A stretch of 64,000 nucleotides of DNA from Nocardioides currus (GCF_003057875.1 NZ_PYXZ01000001.1:434001-498000); one strand, 5' to 3'. Positions 34,093-42,182 are shown, counted from the first letter of the stretch. Notes: generated by a model not told the origin, from the letters alone. Translations and numbers: made by a program.

Positions 34093-34350
34093 ATGAGCCA
34101 GCCCGAGACCATGTTCGCCAGCCGCAGCGTGCCCCGGCACCTGGTGCGTGGAGCGCTGGGCCTGCCGATGATGGTGGCGGCGTTCGCGCTGGTGCCGTGG
34201 GTCGGGCCGCTCGCGCTCCTGCTCGTGGTGCCGGCCGCGGTGCTGCTGCGCGGGTGCCCGGGATGCTGGGCCATGGGTCTGGCGCAGACCTGCGCCCTCC
34301 GCCACGAGCGAAGGCAGTCCCCGAGCTCGTTGCGCCGACGGACGACGTAG
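34093..34350 (+). CDS. Small membrane protein, DUF2892/YgaP-TM-like
   Basis: 85 aa. Two hydrophobic segments (LVRGALGLPMMVAAFALVPW, LALLLVVPAAVLLRG) followed by RGCPGCWAMGLAQTC, which resembles the C-end of DUF2892-type proteins. The last twelve codons run through the decayed mttB fragment, so the true C-terminus may have been altered by that event. Starts 49 nt after fhs with no strong ribosome site. Function unknown. Confidence 0.5.
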   Translation: MSQPETMFASRSVPRHLVRGALGLPMMVAAFALVPWVGPLALLLVVPAAVLLRGCPGCWAMGLAQTCALRHERRQSPSSLRRRTT

Positions 34351-34372
34351 TCCAGGAGCTCGTCGCGGGCGG
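34315..34372 (-). pseudogene. Remnant of an mttB 3' end (duplicate of 34861-34918)
   Basis: About 58 bases are nearly identical to the last codons of the intact mttB gene, in the same orientation. Read on the minus strand they give DELLDYVVRRRNELGD, against DELQDYVIRRRKELGD in the intact gene. There is no stop immediately after it and no upstream mttB sequence, so this is a leftover of a second copy or of a partial duplication. The intact copy lies about 500 bp away. Confidence 0.8.
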
Positions 34373-34410
34373 TGGCCGCAGATCGAGGCGTCGCCTGGTC
34401 GGGCACCCGG

Positions 34411-34626
34411 TCAACCGACTCGCAGCGGAACGATGCACGCGCCCCAGCCGGGGTCCGTCTCGATCCAGCTGATCGGTCCGAAGAGCACGGCCGCCGCGTT
34501 CTCCCACCCGGTGCTGCAGCTGTCCTCGTGGAAGTACCCGAAATGACGCGCGTAGACCCACCCCGAACCGAGCCACGCGACGAGCACGACCAGCAGCACG
34601 CTCGTCAGCACGCGACGTCTCGACAT
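34411..34626 (-). CDS. Small secreted or membrane-anchored protein
   Basis: 71 aa from the ATG at 34626 (75 aa from 34638). Starts with MSRRRVLTSVLLVVLVAWLG, a signal peptide or single membrane helix, followed by about 45 extracytoplasmic residues with two cysteines (EDSCSTGWENAA, GWGACIVPLRV) that could form a disulfide. No family recognised. It lies between mttB and the mttB remnant on the same strand. Confidence 0.5.
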   Translation of the reverse strand: MSRRRVLTSVLLVVLVAWLGSGWVYARHFGYFHEDSCSTGWENAAAVLFGPISWIETDPGWGACIVPLRVG

Positions 34627-34817
34627 CGGATCCTCCACATCACCGGGCTCGTGATGCGTACGACGGTTCGGCCGGGGCGCGCGTTCCGGCCTGGCGTCAC
34701 GGCACAGCGAGTTCCTGACCGGGAGGGCGTTCCGAGCAACCCCGCGAACGCTCAGCGCCGTACGACTTCATGGGCGAGTCGCGAACTTCGTGCAGCATGC
34801 TTGCCACGGGATGTTCG

Positions 34818-34843
34818 GGTTTCCCCGGGTAGCCGGGGAAACC
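34818..34843 (-). terminator. Terminator of mttB
   Basis: Perfect 11-pair stem GGTTTCCCCGG / CCGGGGAAACC with loop GTAG, starting 16 bases past the mttB stop. No T-run follows. The stem is symmetrical and could also act on the opposite strand. Confidence 0.65.
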
Positions 34844-34859
34844 GCGAGCGCCCCGGCCC

Positions 34860-36299
34860 TCAGTCCCCGAGCTCCTTGCGCCGACGGATGACGTAGTCCT
34901 GGAGCTCGTCGCGGATGGCGTCGTCGAGGGGCGGCTGCTCGTACTCCGTGAGCGTCTTCCTGTACGCCACCTCGGCGCGGGCGTTGGCGTCGTGGCCGCC
35001 GTTGCGCATCCAGCGCTCGTAGTTCTCCGACGAGGAGAGCAGCGGGCGGTAGAAGCAGGTGCGGAAGCGCTCCATCGTGTGCATCGCGCCGAGGAAGTGC
35101 CCGCCGTGGCCGACCTCCTCGTGGGCGCCGAAGGCCATCGAGTCCTCGTCGATCTCGAGCGGCGTGAACTCGTGGCGCAGCATCTGCAGCAGCTCGATGT
35201 CGACGATGAACTTCTCGTAGCCGGCGACCAGTCCGCCCTCGAGCCAGCCGGCCGAGTGCATGACCCAGTTGGCGCCGGCGAGGAAGGTCGGCATCAGCGT
35301 CATCAGCGCCTCGTAGCCCGCCTGCGCGTCGGCGACCTGCGAGGAGGTCAGCCCGCCACCGGTGCGGAACGGCAGCCCGAAGTGCCGAGCGATCTGCCCG
35401 GTGCACAGCAGGCCGAGGCCGGACTCGGGGGTGCCGAAGGTCGGCGAGCCCGACTGCATGTCGATGTTGGAGAGGAAGGAGCCGAAGATCACCGGGGTGC
35501 CGGGGCGGATCAGCTGCGACAGCGCGATCCCCGAGAGCGCCTCGACGATCTGCTGCACCAGGGCGGCCGGGATCGTCACCGGCGACATCGCACCCATCAG
35601 GATGAACGGGGTCAGCACGACGGGCTGGCCGGCGCCGGAGTACTCGAACTGCGCCTCCAGCATCCGGTCGTCCCAGCGCAGCGGCGAGTTGCAGTTGATC
35701 AGCGAGATCGTCGCAGGGGTCTCCTCGATCGCCTCGCGCGAGCCGAAGAGGATCGAGGTCATCTCCAGTGTGTCCGCGGCGTTGACCCCGGACACGACGT
35801 TGCCCATGTAGACCTTGTCAGTCAGCGTCTGCAGCGCGTAGGTCATGTCGAGGTGGCGGCTGTCGAGCGGGGTGTCGTTGGGCTCGCAGATCACGCCGCC
35901 CGCGGAGTCGAGCACCGGGAACGACTGGGCCAGCATCGTGAAGTTGCGGAAGTCGTCCATGGTCGCGTCGCGGCGTACGTCGCCCTGCCGCACGAACGGC
36001 GGCCCGTAGACCGCGCCGAAGGCCATCGAGTCGCCGCCGATGTGGATCGAGTGCTCGGGGTTGCGCGCCTGCACGTCGAACTCGCGGGGCGCCTTCGCCA
36101 CCTGCTCGAGCACGAAGTCGGGGTCGAGGAAGACCGTGTTGCCCTCGACCCGCTGGCCCGCCTTGCGGAACAGCTCGAGCGCCCGGTCGTCCATGAACTC
36201 GACGCCGATCTCGGTCATCAGCCTGCGCCAGCCCTTGTCGAGCATGGCCATCGCGTCCTGCGACAGGACCTCGTAGCGGGGCATCGCGTTGCGGAACAC
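34860..36299 (-). CDS. MttB-family corrinoid methyltransferase, non-pyrrolysine (glycine betaine methyltransferase-like)
   Basis: 479 aa. Start is the GTG at 36299, seven bases after AAGGAGG; the protein opens MFRNAMPRYEVLSQDAMAML. The trimethylamine methyltransferase (MttB) fold is recognisable (IHIGGDSMAFGAVYGPPFVR, LINCNSPLRWDDRML, GTPVIFGSFLSNIDM, FLAGANWVMHSAGWLEGG). No in-frame amber codon occurs, so pyrrolysine is not used, as in MtgB-type glycine betaine methyltransferases. The expected reaction is transfer of a methyl group from glycine betaine to the corrinoid protein encoded divergently, leaving dimethylglycine, the substrate of the flavoprotein at 18464. Related enzymes use carnitine or proline betaine, so betaine is inferred from the neighbours. 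Confidence 0.85.
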   Translation of the reverse strand: MFRNAMPRYEVLSQDAMAMLDKGWRRLMTEIGVEFMDDRALELFRKAGQRVEGNTVFLDPDFVLEQVAKAPREFDVQARNPEHSIHIGGDSMAFGAVYGPPFVRQGDVRRDATMDDFRNFTMLAQSFPVLDSAGGVICEPNDTPLDSRHLDMTYALQTLTDKVYMGNVVSGVNAADTLEMTSILFGSREAIEETPATISLINCNSPLRWDDRMLEAQFEYSGAGQPVVLTPFILMGAMSPVTIPAALVQQIVEALSGIALSQLIRPGTPVIFGSFLSNIDMQSGSPTFGTPESGLGLLCTGQIARHFGLPFRTGGGLTSSQVADAQAGYEALMTLMPTFLAGANWVMHSAGWLEGGLVAGYEKFIVDIELLQMLRHEFTPLEIDEDSMAFGAHEEVGHGGHFLGAMHTMERFRTCFYRPLLSSSENYERWMRNGGHDANARAEVAYRKTLTEYEQPPLDDAIRDELQDYVIRRRKELGD

Positions 36300-36340
36300 G
36301 GCTCTCCTCCTTGACCTCAACTCGTCGAGGCTCTTAGCCT

Positions 36341-36370
36341 CATCATGTGGAACCAAGGTTCCACATCATG
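36341..36370. promoter_or_regulatory. Divergent mttB/iclR operator
   Basis: Perfect 10-pair palindrome ATGTGGAACC-AA-GGTTCCACAT (36345-36366), extending to 36341-36370 with one mismatch. Core TGGAACC-AA-GGTTCCA fits the usual IclR-type TGGAA-N6-TTCCA pattern. It lies 45 bases before the mttB start and 37 before the iclR start, so one dimer could control both. It has no similarity to the GTTGCG palindrome. Confidence 0.75.
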
Positions 36371-36402
36371 GAACGCGAGGGAACCCCCGCAGAGGAGCAG
36401 TC

Positions 36403-37185
36403 GTGACCGAGGCCGCCACCGGCACCCGTGCCGTCGACCGCGCCGCCGACCTGGTGGCGACGGTCGTGCGCGCCGACGAGCCGCTGAGCTTCGCCGACCT
36501 CCAGGACGCGAGCGGCCTCGCGAAGTCCACGACCTCGCGCATGCTCACCGCGCTCGAGCGCTCGGGCCTGCTCGAGCGCGACGGCAGCGGGTCCTACGTC
36601 GCCGGCCGGCTGTTCTGGTTGTACGCCGCCCGCCACGACCCCTGGGACGAGCTGGTCCGTCTCTCCCGCCCCGCCATGGACGCGATCGGCGAGGAGACCG
36701 GCGAGACGGTCCACCTCAGCGTCACCCGCGGCGACCGGGTCGTGCAGGTCGCGCAGGTCGACTCGACGTACCTCCTCGGCACCCGTGACTGGACCGAGGT
36801 CGACGTGCCGGCCCACTGCTCCGCCCTCGGCAAGGTGCTCCTGGCGTGGGGCGCCCTCGCGCTGCCCGCGGCTCCGCTCGAGCAGCCCACCGAGGCCACG
36901 ATCACCACCCTCACCGGCCTGCGCCGCGACGGCGCGCGCACCCGCGACCGTGGCTGGTCGGTCACCGTCGACGAGCTCGAGCTGGGCCTCACCGGTGTCG
37001 CGGCCCCCGTCTTCGGGGTGCACGGCGACGTGGTCGCCGCGCTCGGCATTTCCGGGCCGACCTCGCGCCTGGAGGGACGTCTCGACGAGCTCGGGCGCCT
37101 GCTCTCGGCGCACGCTCGCGCGCTCTCGACGCTGCTGCGCGGCAGCAATCACGGTTCCGCACACGAGAAGGTGGTGGTCGCATGA
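36403..37185 (+). CDS. IclR family transcriptional regulator (corrinoid cluster)
   Basis: 260 aa from the GTG at 36403, preceded by AGAGGAG; an earlier ATG would run through the operator. Winged helix-turn-helix at about 10-65 (LSFADLQDASGLAKSTTSRM) and IclR ligand-binding domain (GEETGETVHLSVTRGDRV, VPAHCSALGKVLLAWGAL, VDELELGLTGVAAPVFG). Its stop overlaps the start of the corrinoid protein gene (ATGA), so regulator and methyltransferase parts are one operon. Likely controls itself, that operon and divergent mttB. Confidence 0.92.
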   Translation: MTEAATGTRAVDRAADLVATVVRADEPLSFADLQDASGLAKSTTSRMLTALERSGLLERDGSGSYVAGRLFWLYAARHDPWDELVRLSRPAMDAIGEETGETVHLSVTRGDRVVQVAQVDSTYLLGTRDWTEVDVPAHCSALGKVLLAWGALALPAAPLEQPTEATITTLTGLRRDGARTRDRGWSVTVDELELGLTGVAAPVFGVHGDVVAALGISGPTSRLEGRLDELGRLLSAHARALSTLLRGSNHGSAHEKVVVA

Positions 37186-37847
37186 CTCCCGAGGAGATCC
37201 TGCAAGCCCTGTACGACGAGACGCTGGTCGGCAACGCCCCGCGCGTCCTCGAGCTCACCAACGAGGGACTGACCCTCGACATGGAGCCGCAGACGCTGTT
37301 GTTCGACGCCCTCATCCCCTCGCTCGAGGAGGTGGGCGCGCGCTTCGAGCGCGGCGACTTCTTCGTGCCCGAGATGCTCATCGCCGGCCGGGCGATGGCG
37401 GGAGCCATGGAACGGCTGCGACCCCTGCTCGCCGAGACCGGCGTGCAGACCATCGGCAAGTTCCTGATGGGCACGGTCAAGGGCGACGTCCACGACATTG
37501 GCAAGAACCTCGTCAACATCATGCTCGAGGGCGCCGGCTTCGAGGTGATCGACCTCGGCGTCCAGGTGGCGCCCGAGAAGTTCGTGGCCGCGATCGAGGA
37601 GCACCAGCCCGACATCGTCGGGTTCTCGGCCTTCCTCACCACGACCATGCCGATGTTCAAGGCCAACATGAACGCCCTCGAGAAGGCCGGCATCCGCGAC
37701 AGCGTGATCGTGATGGTGGGCGGCGCGCCGGTCACCCAGGAGTACGCCGACGCGGTCGGCGCCGACGGCTACGCCGCCGACGCGTCCCAGACCGTGAAGC
37801 GGGCCAAGAAGCTGCTCGACGAGCGACGCGCGAAGGTGCCTGCCTGA
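37182..37847 (+). CDS. Corrinoid-binding methyl carrier protein (MtgC/MttC-like)
   Basis: 221 aa. N-terminal four-helix methionine-synthase cap domain (about 1-85) and B12-binding domain with DVHDIG at 102-107, His104 being the lower cobalt ligand, followed by GFSAFLTTTMPM and the VMVGGAPV loop. Accepts the methyl group from the MttB-family enzyme on cobalt and passes it to the methyltransferase encoded next. ATGA overlap upstream and TGATG overlap downstream show tight translational coupling. Confidence 0.93.
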   Translation: MTPEEILQALYDETLVGNAPRVLELTNEGLTLDMEPQTLLFDALIPSLEEVGARFERGDFFVPEMLIAGRAMAGAMERLRPLLAETGVQTIGKFLMGTVKGDVHDIGKNLVNIMLEGAGFEVIDLGVQVAPEKFVAAIEEHQPDIVGFSAFLTTTMPMFKANMNALEKAGIRDSVIVMVGGAPVTQEYADAVGADGYAADASQTVKRAKKLLDERRAKVPA

Positions 37848-38725
37848 TGGCGGCCGAGCCGCTGCGCACCGTCCTGCGCTCCGCCACCAAGGAGGTCGTG
37901 GTCGGCCACGACCAGCCGTTCTGCATCATCGGCGAGCGCATCAACCCCACCGGACGGCGGATCTTCCAGGAGCAGCTGCGCGCCGGCGACTTCTCCGCCA
38001 TCGAGCGCGACGTCAAGGCACAGGTCGAGGGCGGGGCCGACGTGCTCGACATCAACATGGGCGTCCCGCTCACCGACGAGCCCGAGCTGCTGGCCAAGGC
38101 GATCCAGATGGTCCAGGAGCTGACCGACCTCCCCATCTGCATCGACTCCTCGGTCGTGGAGGCGCTCGAGGCGGGCCTGTCGGTCTACCAGGGCCGCGCG
38201 CTGGTCAACTCGATCACCGCCGAGGACGACCGGATGGCGGCGATCCTCCCGCTCGTCAAGAAGTACGACGCCGCGATCATCGCCCTCCCCAACGACCACG
38301 ACGAGATCCCGATGGAGGCCGACAAGCGCGTCGAGCTCACCGGCAAGATCATCCGCGTCGCGACGCAGGAGTTCGGCATCGCCCAAGCCGACATCGTCAT
38401 CGACCCGCTCGCCATGCCGATCGGCGCCGACACCACCACGTCGCTGGTCACCTTCGAGGTGATGCGCCGCATCCGCGACGACTTCGGCGTCAACATGACC
38501 TGCGGCGCCTCCAACGTCTCCTTCGGCATGCCCGGTCGACACGCCCTCAACTCCGCGTGGCTGCCGATGGCGATGGCGTCGGGGCTCACCAGCGCGATCA
38601 CCGACGCCCGTACGCCGCAGATCGTCGAGGCCGTCAAGGCCGCCGACCTCTTCCTGGGCCACGACGACTGGGGCATGGCCTGGATCTCGGCGCACCGGGC
38701 GAAGCAGGCGGCGGCCGAGGCGTGA
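37847..38725 (+). CDS. Methylcorrinoid:tetrahydrofolate methyltransferase (MtgA-like)
   Basis: 292 aa, pterin-binding (DHPS/MetH-type) TIM barrel: FCIIGERINPTGRRIFQEQL, GGADVLDINMGVP, CIDSSVVEALEAGL, ALVNSIT, and MTCGASNVSFGMPGRHALN. These are hallmarks of methyltransferases that move a methyl group from a corrinoid protein to THF. Completes the route from betaine methyl to 5-methyl-THF, which the MTHFR-like protein at 41346 can oxidise. Confidence 0.9.
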   Translation: MAAEPLRTVLRSATKEVVVGHDQPFCIIGERINPTGRRIFQEQLRAGDFSAIERDVKAQVEGGADVLDINMGVPLTDEPELLAKAIQMVQELTDLPICIDSSVVEALEAGLSVYQGRALVNSITAEDDRMAAILPLVKKYDAAIIALPNDHDEIPMEADKRVELTGKIIRVATQEFGIAQADIVIDPLAMPIGADTTTSLVTFEVMRRIRDDFGVNMTCGASNVSFGMPGRHALNSAWLPMAMASGLTSAITDARTPQIVEAVKAADLFLGHDDWGMAWISAHRAKQAAAEA

Positions 38726-38735
38726 ACGCACTCCG

Positions 38736-40718
38736 ATGACCACGCCAGAGGGTCCGGACTTCTCCCTCGCCGACGTCGCCCGCGAGGGCCTGATCGAGCG
38801 GCCCGGGGTGGAGCCGGCGACCCACGACGGGACCGGTCGCGTCGACCTCGCGTTCACCGTGCACGCCAAGGCGGAGGACGGCTCGGCGCTGCCGCCGACC
38901 CAGCGCGGCGTGCGCGTGCCGCCCGGCGTGACCGTCTTCGACGCGGCCTCGTGGAACGGCATCGCGATCGACTCCACCTGCGGCGGGCACGGCACCTGCC
39001 ACAAGTGCCGCATCCGCGTCGAGGGCGGCGAGGTGCCGATCACCCGCCACGACGCCCGCACCTTCACCGAGTCCCAGCTCACCGACGGCTGGCGGCTCGG
39101 GTGCCTCGTGCACGCGACCCGCGACCTCGCCGTCGAGGTGCCGCCGCTGACCACCCGGCCGAAGGCCGCCACGGTCGGCATCGGCCGCCAGGTGATCCTG
39201 CGCCCGGCGTTGCAGAAGCGCTACGTCGAGCTCGCCGAGGCGACCCTCTCCGACCAGCGCACCGACCTGGTGCGGTTGACCGACGCCATCGACGACCTCG
39301 AGCTGACGGCGGACCTGCACGTCCTGCGCCGGCTCTCGACGGTGCTGCGCGAGTCCGACTTCAAGGTCACCGCGGTGGTCCTCGACGAGGCGCTGATCGA
39401 CGTCGAGCCGGGCGACACCACCGCCGCCCGCTACGCCATCGCCTTCGACCTCGGCACCACCACCGTCGTCGGCACGCTGCTCGACGTCGGCACCGGCACG
39501 CCGCTCGCGGTCACCTCGTCGCTGAACAAGCAGCAGCCCTTCGGCGGCGACGTGATCACCCGTATCAGCGCCACCATGATGGACAAGGACGCCCTCGGTC
39601 GGCTGCAGGAGGCGGCCGGCGCGACGCTGGCCGAGCTGGCGACCCGGGTCTGCCGCGAGGGCGGGGTCGACCCGTCGCAGGTCTACGAGGTGGCGGTCGC
39701 CGGCAACGCGACGATGACGGCGCTCGCGCTCGGCATCGACCCCGAGCCGCTCGGGGTCGCACCGTTCGTGATGACCGCCGCCCAGCCGCCGTCGGTGCTC
39801 GCCTCCGAGCTCGGCCTGAGCCTGCACCCCCGGGCGCGCGCCTTCTTCTTCCCGGCGCTCGGGGCGTACGTCGGTGGCGACATCGTCGCCGGCATGCTCG
39901 CCACCGGCATGGACCGCGACAAGCGCACGCGGCTGTTCATCGACGTCGGCACCAACTGCGAGATCGTGCTCAGCGACGGCGAGACCATCCTGTCCACCGC
40001 TGCCCCTGCTGGCCCCGCCTTCGAGGGTGGCGCCATCCGGTGCGGGATGCGGGCCGCGGACGGCGCCATCGAGGTGATCAAGGTCGACCCGCACGCCCTC
40101 GGCGACGACCCCGCCGTCACGCTCGGGGTGATCGGCGACGTCGAGCCGCGCGGCCTGTGCGGCTCCGGTCTCGTCGACGCCGTCTCCGAGCTGGTGCGGG
40201 TCGGGCTGCTCGACGACACCGGCCGGCTCGTGACCGACGAGGCGGCCAAGGAGATCGCCCCTGGCCTGGCCGACCGCCTGGCCCGGATCGGCGAGGAGCG
40301 GGTGTTCGTCCTGCACCGCCCCACTCCCGAGACCGAGGTCGCCGAGTGCGTCTACCTCTCCCAGCGCGACGTCCGGGAGCTGCAGTTCGCCAAGGCGGCG
40401 ATCTCGACCGGCTGGACGCTGCTGCTCGAGCAGCTCGGCCTCGAGCACCGCGACGTGCAGCAGGTGCTGCTGGCCGGCTCGTTCGGCAGCTACCTCTCCC
40501 CCGCCTCCGCCGTCCGGATCGGGCTCGTGCCGAAGCTGCCGGTGCTGCGGATCGTGGCGGCCGGCAACGTCGCGGGCGAGGGCGCGAAGATGGCGCTGCT
40601 GTCCGTCCGCGAGCGCGCGGGTGCGCTGGCCCTGCTCGAGGAGGTGAGCTATGTCGAGCTCTCCGACCGCCCCGACTTCAACGACACCTTCGTCGACCAG
40701 CTGGCCTTCGGTTCCTGA
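38736..40718 (+). CDS. Corrinoid activation protein: [2Fe-2S] ferredoxin plus ASKHA domain (RACE/DUF4445)
   Basis: 660 aa. N-terminal [2Fe-2S] domain with Cys82, Cys88 and Cys91 (TCGGHGTCHKC) and Cys123, a linker about 145-235, and an ASKHA ATPase domain (AIAFDLGTTTVVGTLLDVG, FIDVGTNCEIVL, GLCGSGLVDAVSEL, VLLAGSFGSYLSP). Such proteins reduce the inactive Co(II) form of corrinoid proteins to Co(I) at the cost of ATP. It follows the methyltransferase after 10 nt. An aerobic host makes this repair role important because Co(I) oxidises easily. Confidence 0.92.
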   Translation: MTTPEGPDFSLADVAREGLIERPGVEPATHDGTGRVDLAFTVHAKAEDGSALPPTQRGVRVPPGVTVFDAASWNGIAIDSTCGGHGTCHKCRIRVEGGEVPITRHDARTFTESQLTDGWRLGCLVHATRDLAVEVPPLTTRPKAATVGIGRQVILRPALQKRYVELAEATLSDQRTDLVRLTDAIDDLELTADLHVLRRLSTVLRESDFKVTAVVLDEALIDVEPGDTTAARYAIAFDLGTTTVVGTLLDVGTGTPLAVTSSLNKQQPFGGDVITRISATMMDKDALGRLQEAAGATLAELATRVCREGGVDPSQVYEVAVAGNATMTALALGIDPEPLGVAPFVMTAAQPPSVLASELGLSLHPRARAFFFPALGAYVGGDIVAGMLATGMDRDKRTRLFIDVGTNCEIVLSDGETILSTAAPAGPAFEGGAIRCGMRAADGAIEVIKVDPHALGDDPAVTLGVIGDVEPRGLCGSGLVDAVSELVRVGLLDDTGRLVTDEAAKEIAPGLADRLARIGEERVFVLHRPTPETEVAECVYLSQRDVRELQFAKAAISTGWTLLLEQLGLEHRDVQQVLLAGSFGSYLSPASAVRIGLVPKLPVLRIVAAGNVAGEGAKMALLSVRERAGALALLEEVSYVELSDRPDFNDTFVDQLAFGS

Positions 40719-41349
40719 GGAGGTTGCGCAGCAACCGTCTCGAAGGGCGACGGCTGATCGCACCGGTCGCGTCGCGGTGATCGCGTGCGGCGCGATCGCC
40801 CAGCCGGTGTCGGCGATCGTGGACCGGCGCGACTGGCCGGTCGACGTGCACCCGCTGCCGCCACTGCTGCACAACCACCCCGAGCGGATCGCCGGTGAGG
40901 TCCGCACCCTGGCGCTCGGGCTCGCGTCGACGTACGACCGCGTGGTCGTCGGCTATGCCGACTGCGGGACGTACGGCGCGCTCGACGACGTGTGCCGCGA
41001 GCTCGGCATCGGACGCCTGCCGGGCCTGCACTGCTACGACGTGTTCGCCGGCCCGTCCCGGCTCGAGCGGTTCTTCGACGAGCAGCCCGGGACCTACCTG
41101 CTCACCGACTTCCTCGCGCGCTCCTTCGCCCGCACGGTCGTGCGCGAGCTCGGGCTCGATCGCTACCCCGAGCTGCGTGACACCTACTTCGGCTCCTACA
41201 CCCGGATGGTGTGGCTGGCCCAGGAGCCCGACGACGAGCTGCGGGCGCTGGCGCAGGACGCCGCCGCGAGCATCGGGCTGCCGCTCACGGTCGTCGAGAC
41301 GGGCGACCGCGGCCTCGAGCAGGCGCTGGCCGACCTCGTGGGCGGCTAG
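40651..41349 (+). CDS. DUF1638 family protein
   Basis: 232 aa from the ATG at 40651, which has the best ribosome site in the window (AGGAGG six bases ahead) but overlaps the activator gene by 68 nt and gives a Ser/Thr/Pro-rich 40-residue leader. A GTG at 40777 would start right at the conserved fold (MIACGAIAQPV). DUF1638 features: ACGA near the start, HNHPERIAGEVR, VVGYADCGTYGALDDVC, HCYDVFAGPSRLERFFDEQPG. The family keeps company with corrinoid methyltransferase genes in other bacteria; no reaction is known to me. Conserved Cys and His suggest a metal or cofactor site. Confidence 0.8.
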   Translation: MSSSPTAPTSTTPSSTSWPSVPEEVAQQPSRRATADRTGRVAVIACGAIAQPVSAIVDRRDWPVDVHPLPPLLHNHPERIAGEVRTLALGLASTYDRVVVGYADCGTYGALDDVCRELGIGRLPGLHCYDVFAGPSRLERFFDEQPGTYLLTDFLARSFARTVVRELGLDRYPELRDTYFGSYTRMVWLAQEPDDELRALAQDAAASIGLPLTVVETGDRGLEQALADLVGG

Positions 41350-42164
41350 CTCCGCAGGTCCTCCAGGAGCTGGGTGCGCCACGCCTCGGTCTCGGCGACC
41401 TGGTTGAAGGTGAAGACGTGCAGGCCCTCGACGAACGCCCCCTCCTCGCCCAGCGCAGGGGCGCACTTCTCCAGGAACGACTCGCCGGTGAAGCCTCCGG
41501 GCGCCGCCAGGCGGGCGAAGAGCCCCTTGTTCTTGGCCAGGAACTTGGTGGACTCACCGACCCCGATCTTGGTGGCCATGCCGAGCAGCTTGGTGCGCTC
41601 GACCGGGCCGGGCATCCCGAGCAGGACGGGCATGGTGACGCCGCGCGCCCGCAGCCGGCGCAGCCAGTCGCGGACGCCGGCGGGGTCGAAGGTCAGGTTG
41701 CTGACGATGTGGGTCGCGTGGCGCCGCTTGTCCCACATCGACTGCACGGTCAGGTCGTCGTGGATCGAGGGGTGCGACTCGGGATAGCCGGTGATGCCCA
41801 CGTGCGTGAACGGTCGCCCGAGCACCTGGAGGTCCTCGAGGAGTGCGAGCGCGTCGGGATAGTCACCGACCGCCTCGGCGTCGCCGCCGGGGACGAAGAC
41901 GCTGGTGATGCCCTTGCCGACGAGTCGCTCGGCGATCTCGGCGAGCTCGGTGCGCCCGCTGATCATCCGGGCCGCGAGGTGCGGCACGACGACGTACCCG
42001 TGCCCGGCGAGGCTCTCGGACAGGTCCAGCGTCGCCGCCAGTCCCTTGCTCGGCGACGCGGTGACCGTGATCGCCCGGTCGCGCGGCAGGTGCTGGAGCA
42101 CCTTGTCCTCGGTCGTGGCTGTCGGCAGCACTTCGTAGCGTGCCTGCTCCAAGAGTCGGACCAT
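41346..42164 (-). CDS. Methylenetetrahydrofolate reductase-like protein
   Basis: 272 aa from the ATG at 42164. Two ATGs further up (42191 and beyond) lie in or before an operator copy and would give a charged leader, so 42164 is favoured. TIM-barrel MetF-type protein: VTASPSKGLAATLDLSESLA, VVPHLAARMISGRTEL, SVFVPGGDAEAVGDYPDAL, GITGYPESHPSIHDDL, FDPAGVRDWLRRLRARGV. Would oxidise 5-methyl-THF from the corrinoid route to 5,10-methylene-THF. Its stop shares bases with the convergent DUF1638 stop (CTAG). Confidence 0.82.
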   Translation of the reverse strand: MVRLLEQARYEVLPTATTEDKVLQHLPRDRAITVTASPSKGLAATLDLSESLAGHGYVVVPHLAARMISGRTELAEIAERLVGKGITSVFVPGGDAEAVGDYPDALALLEDLQVLGRPFTHVGITGYPESHPSIHDDLTVQSMWDKRRHATHIVSNLTFDPAGVRDWLRRLRARGVTMPVLLGMPGPVERTKLLGMATKIGVGESTKFLAKNKGLFARLAAPGGFTGESFLEKCAPALGEEGAFVEGLHVFTFNQVAETEAWRTQLLEDLRS

Positions 42165-42182
42165 CGTGTCCGTCGTTCGCTT

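Noticed and set aside
34640..34817. Riboswitch (cobalamin or glycine) near the corrinoid genes
   Set aside because: I found no B12-box or glycine-aptamer-like sequence in this gap or before mttB, iclR or the corrinoid gene.
34860..36299. A pyrrolysine (amber) codon in mttB
   Set aside because: The frame is open from the GTG to a TGA stop with no TAG inside, and length is normal for the non-pyrrolysine type; no pylT or pylS is visible in the window.
40722..40736. Palindrome GGTTGC-GCA-GCAACC between the activator and DUF1638 genes
   Set aside because: Spacing is three rather than five and the outer bases differ; it lies inside an operon, so I do not count it as a regulon operator.
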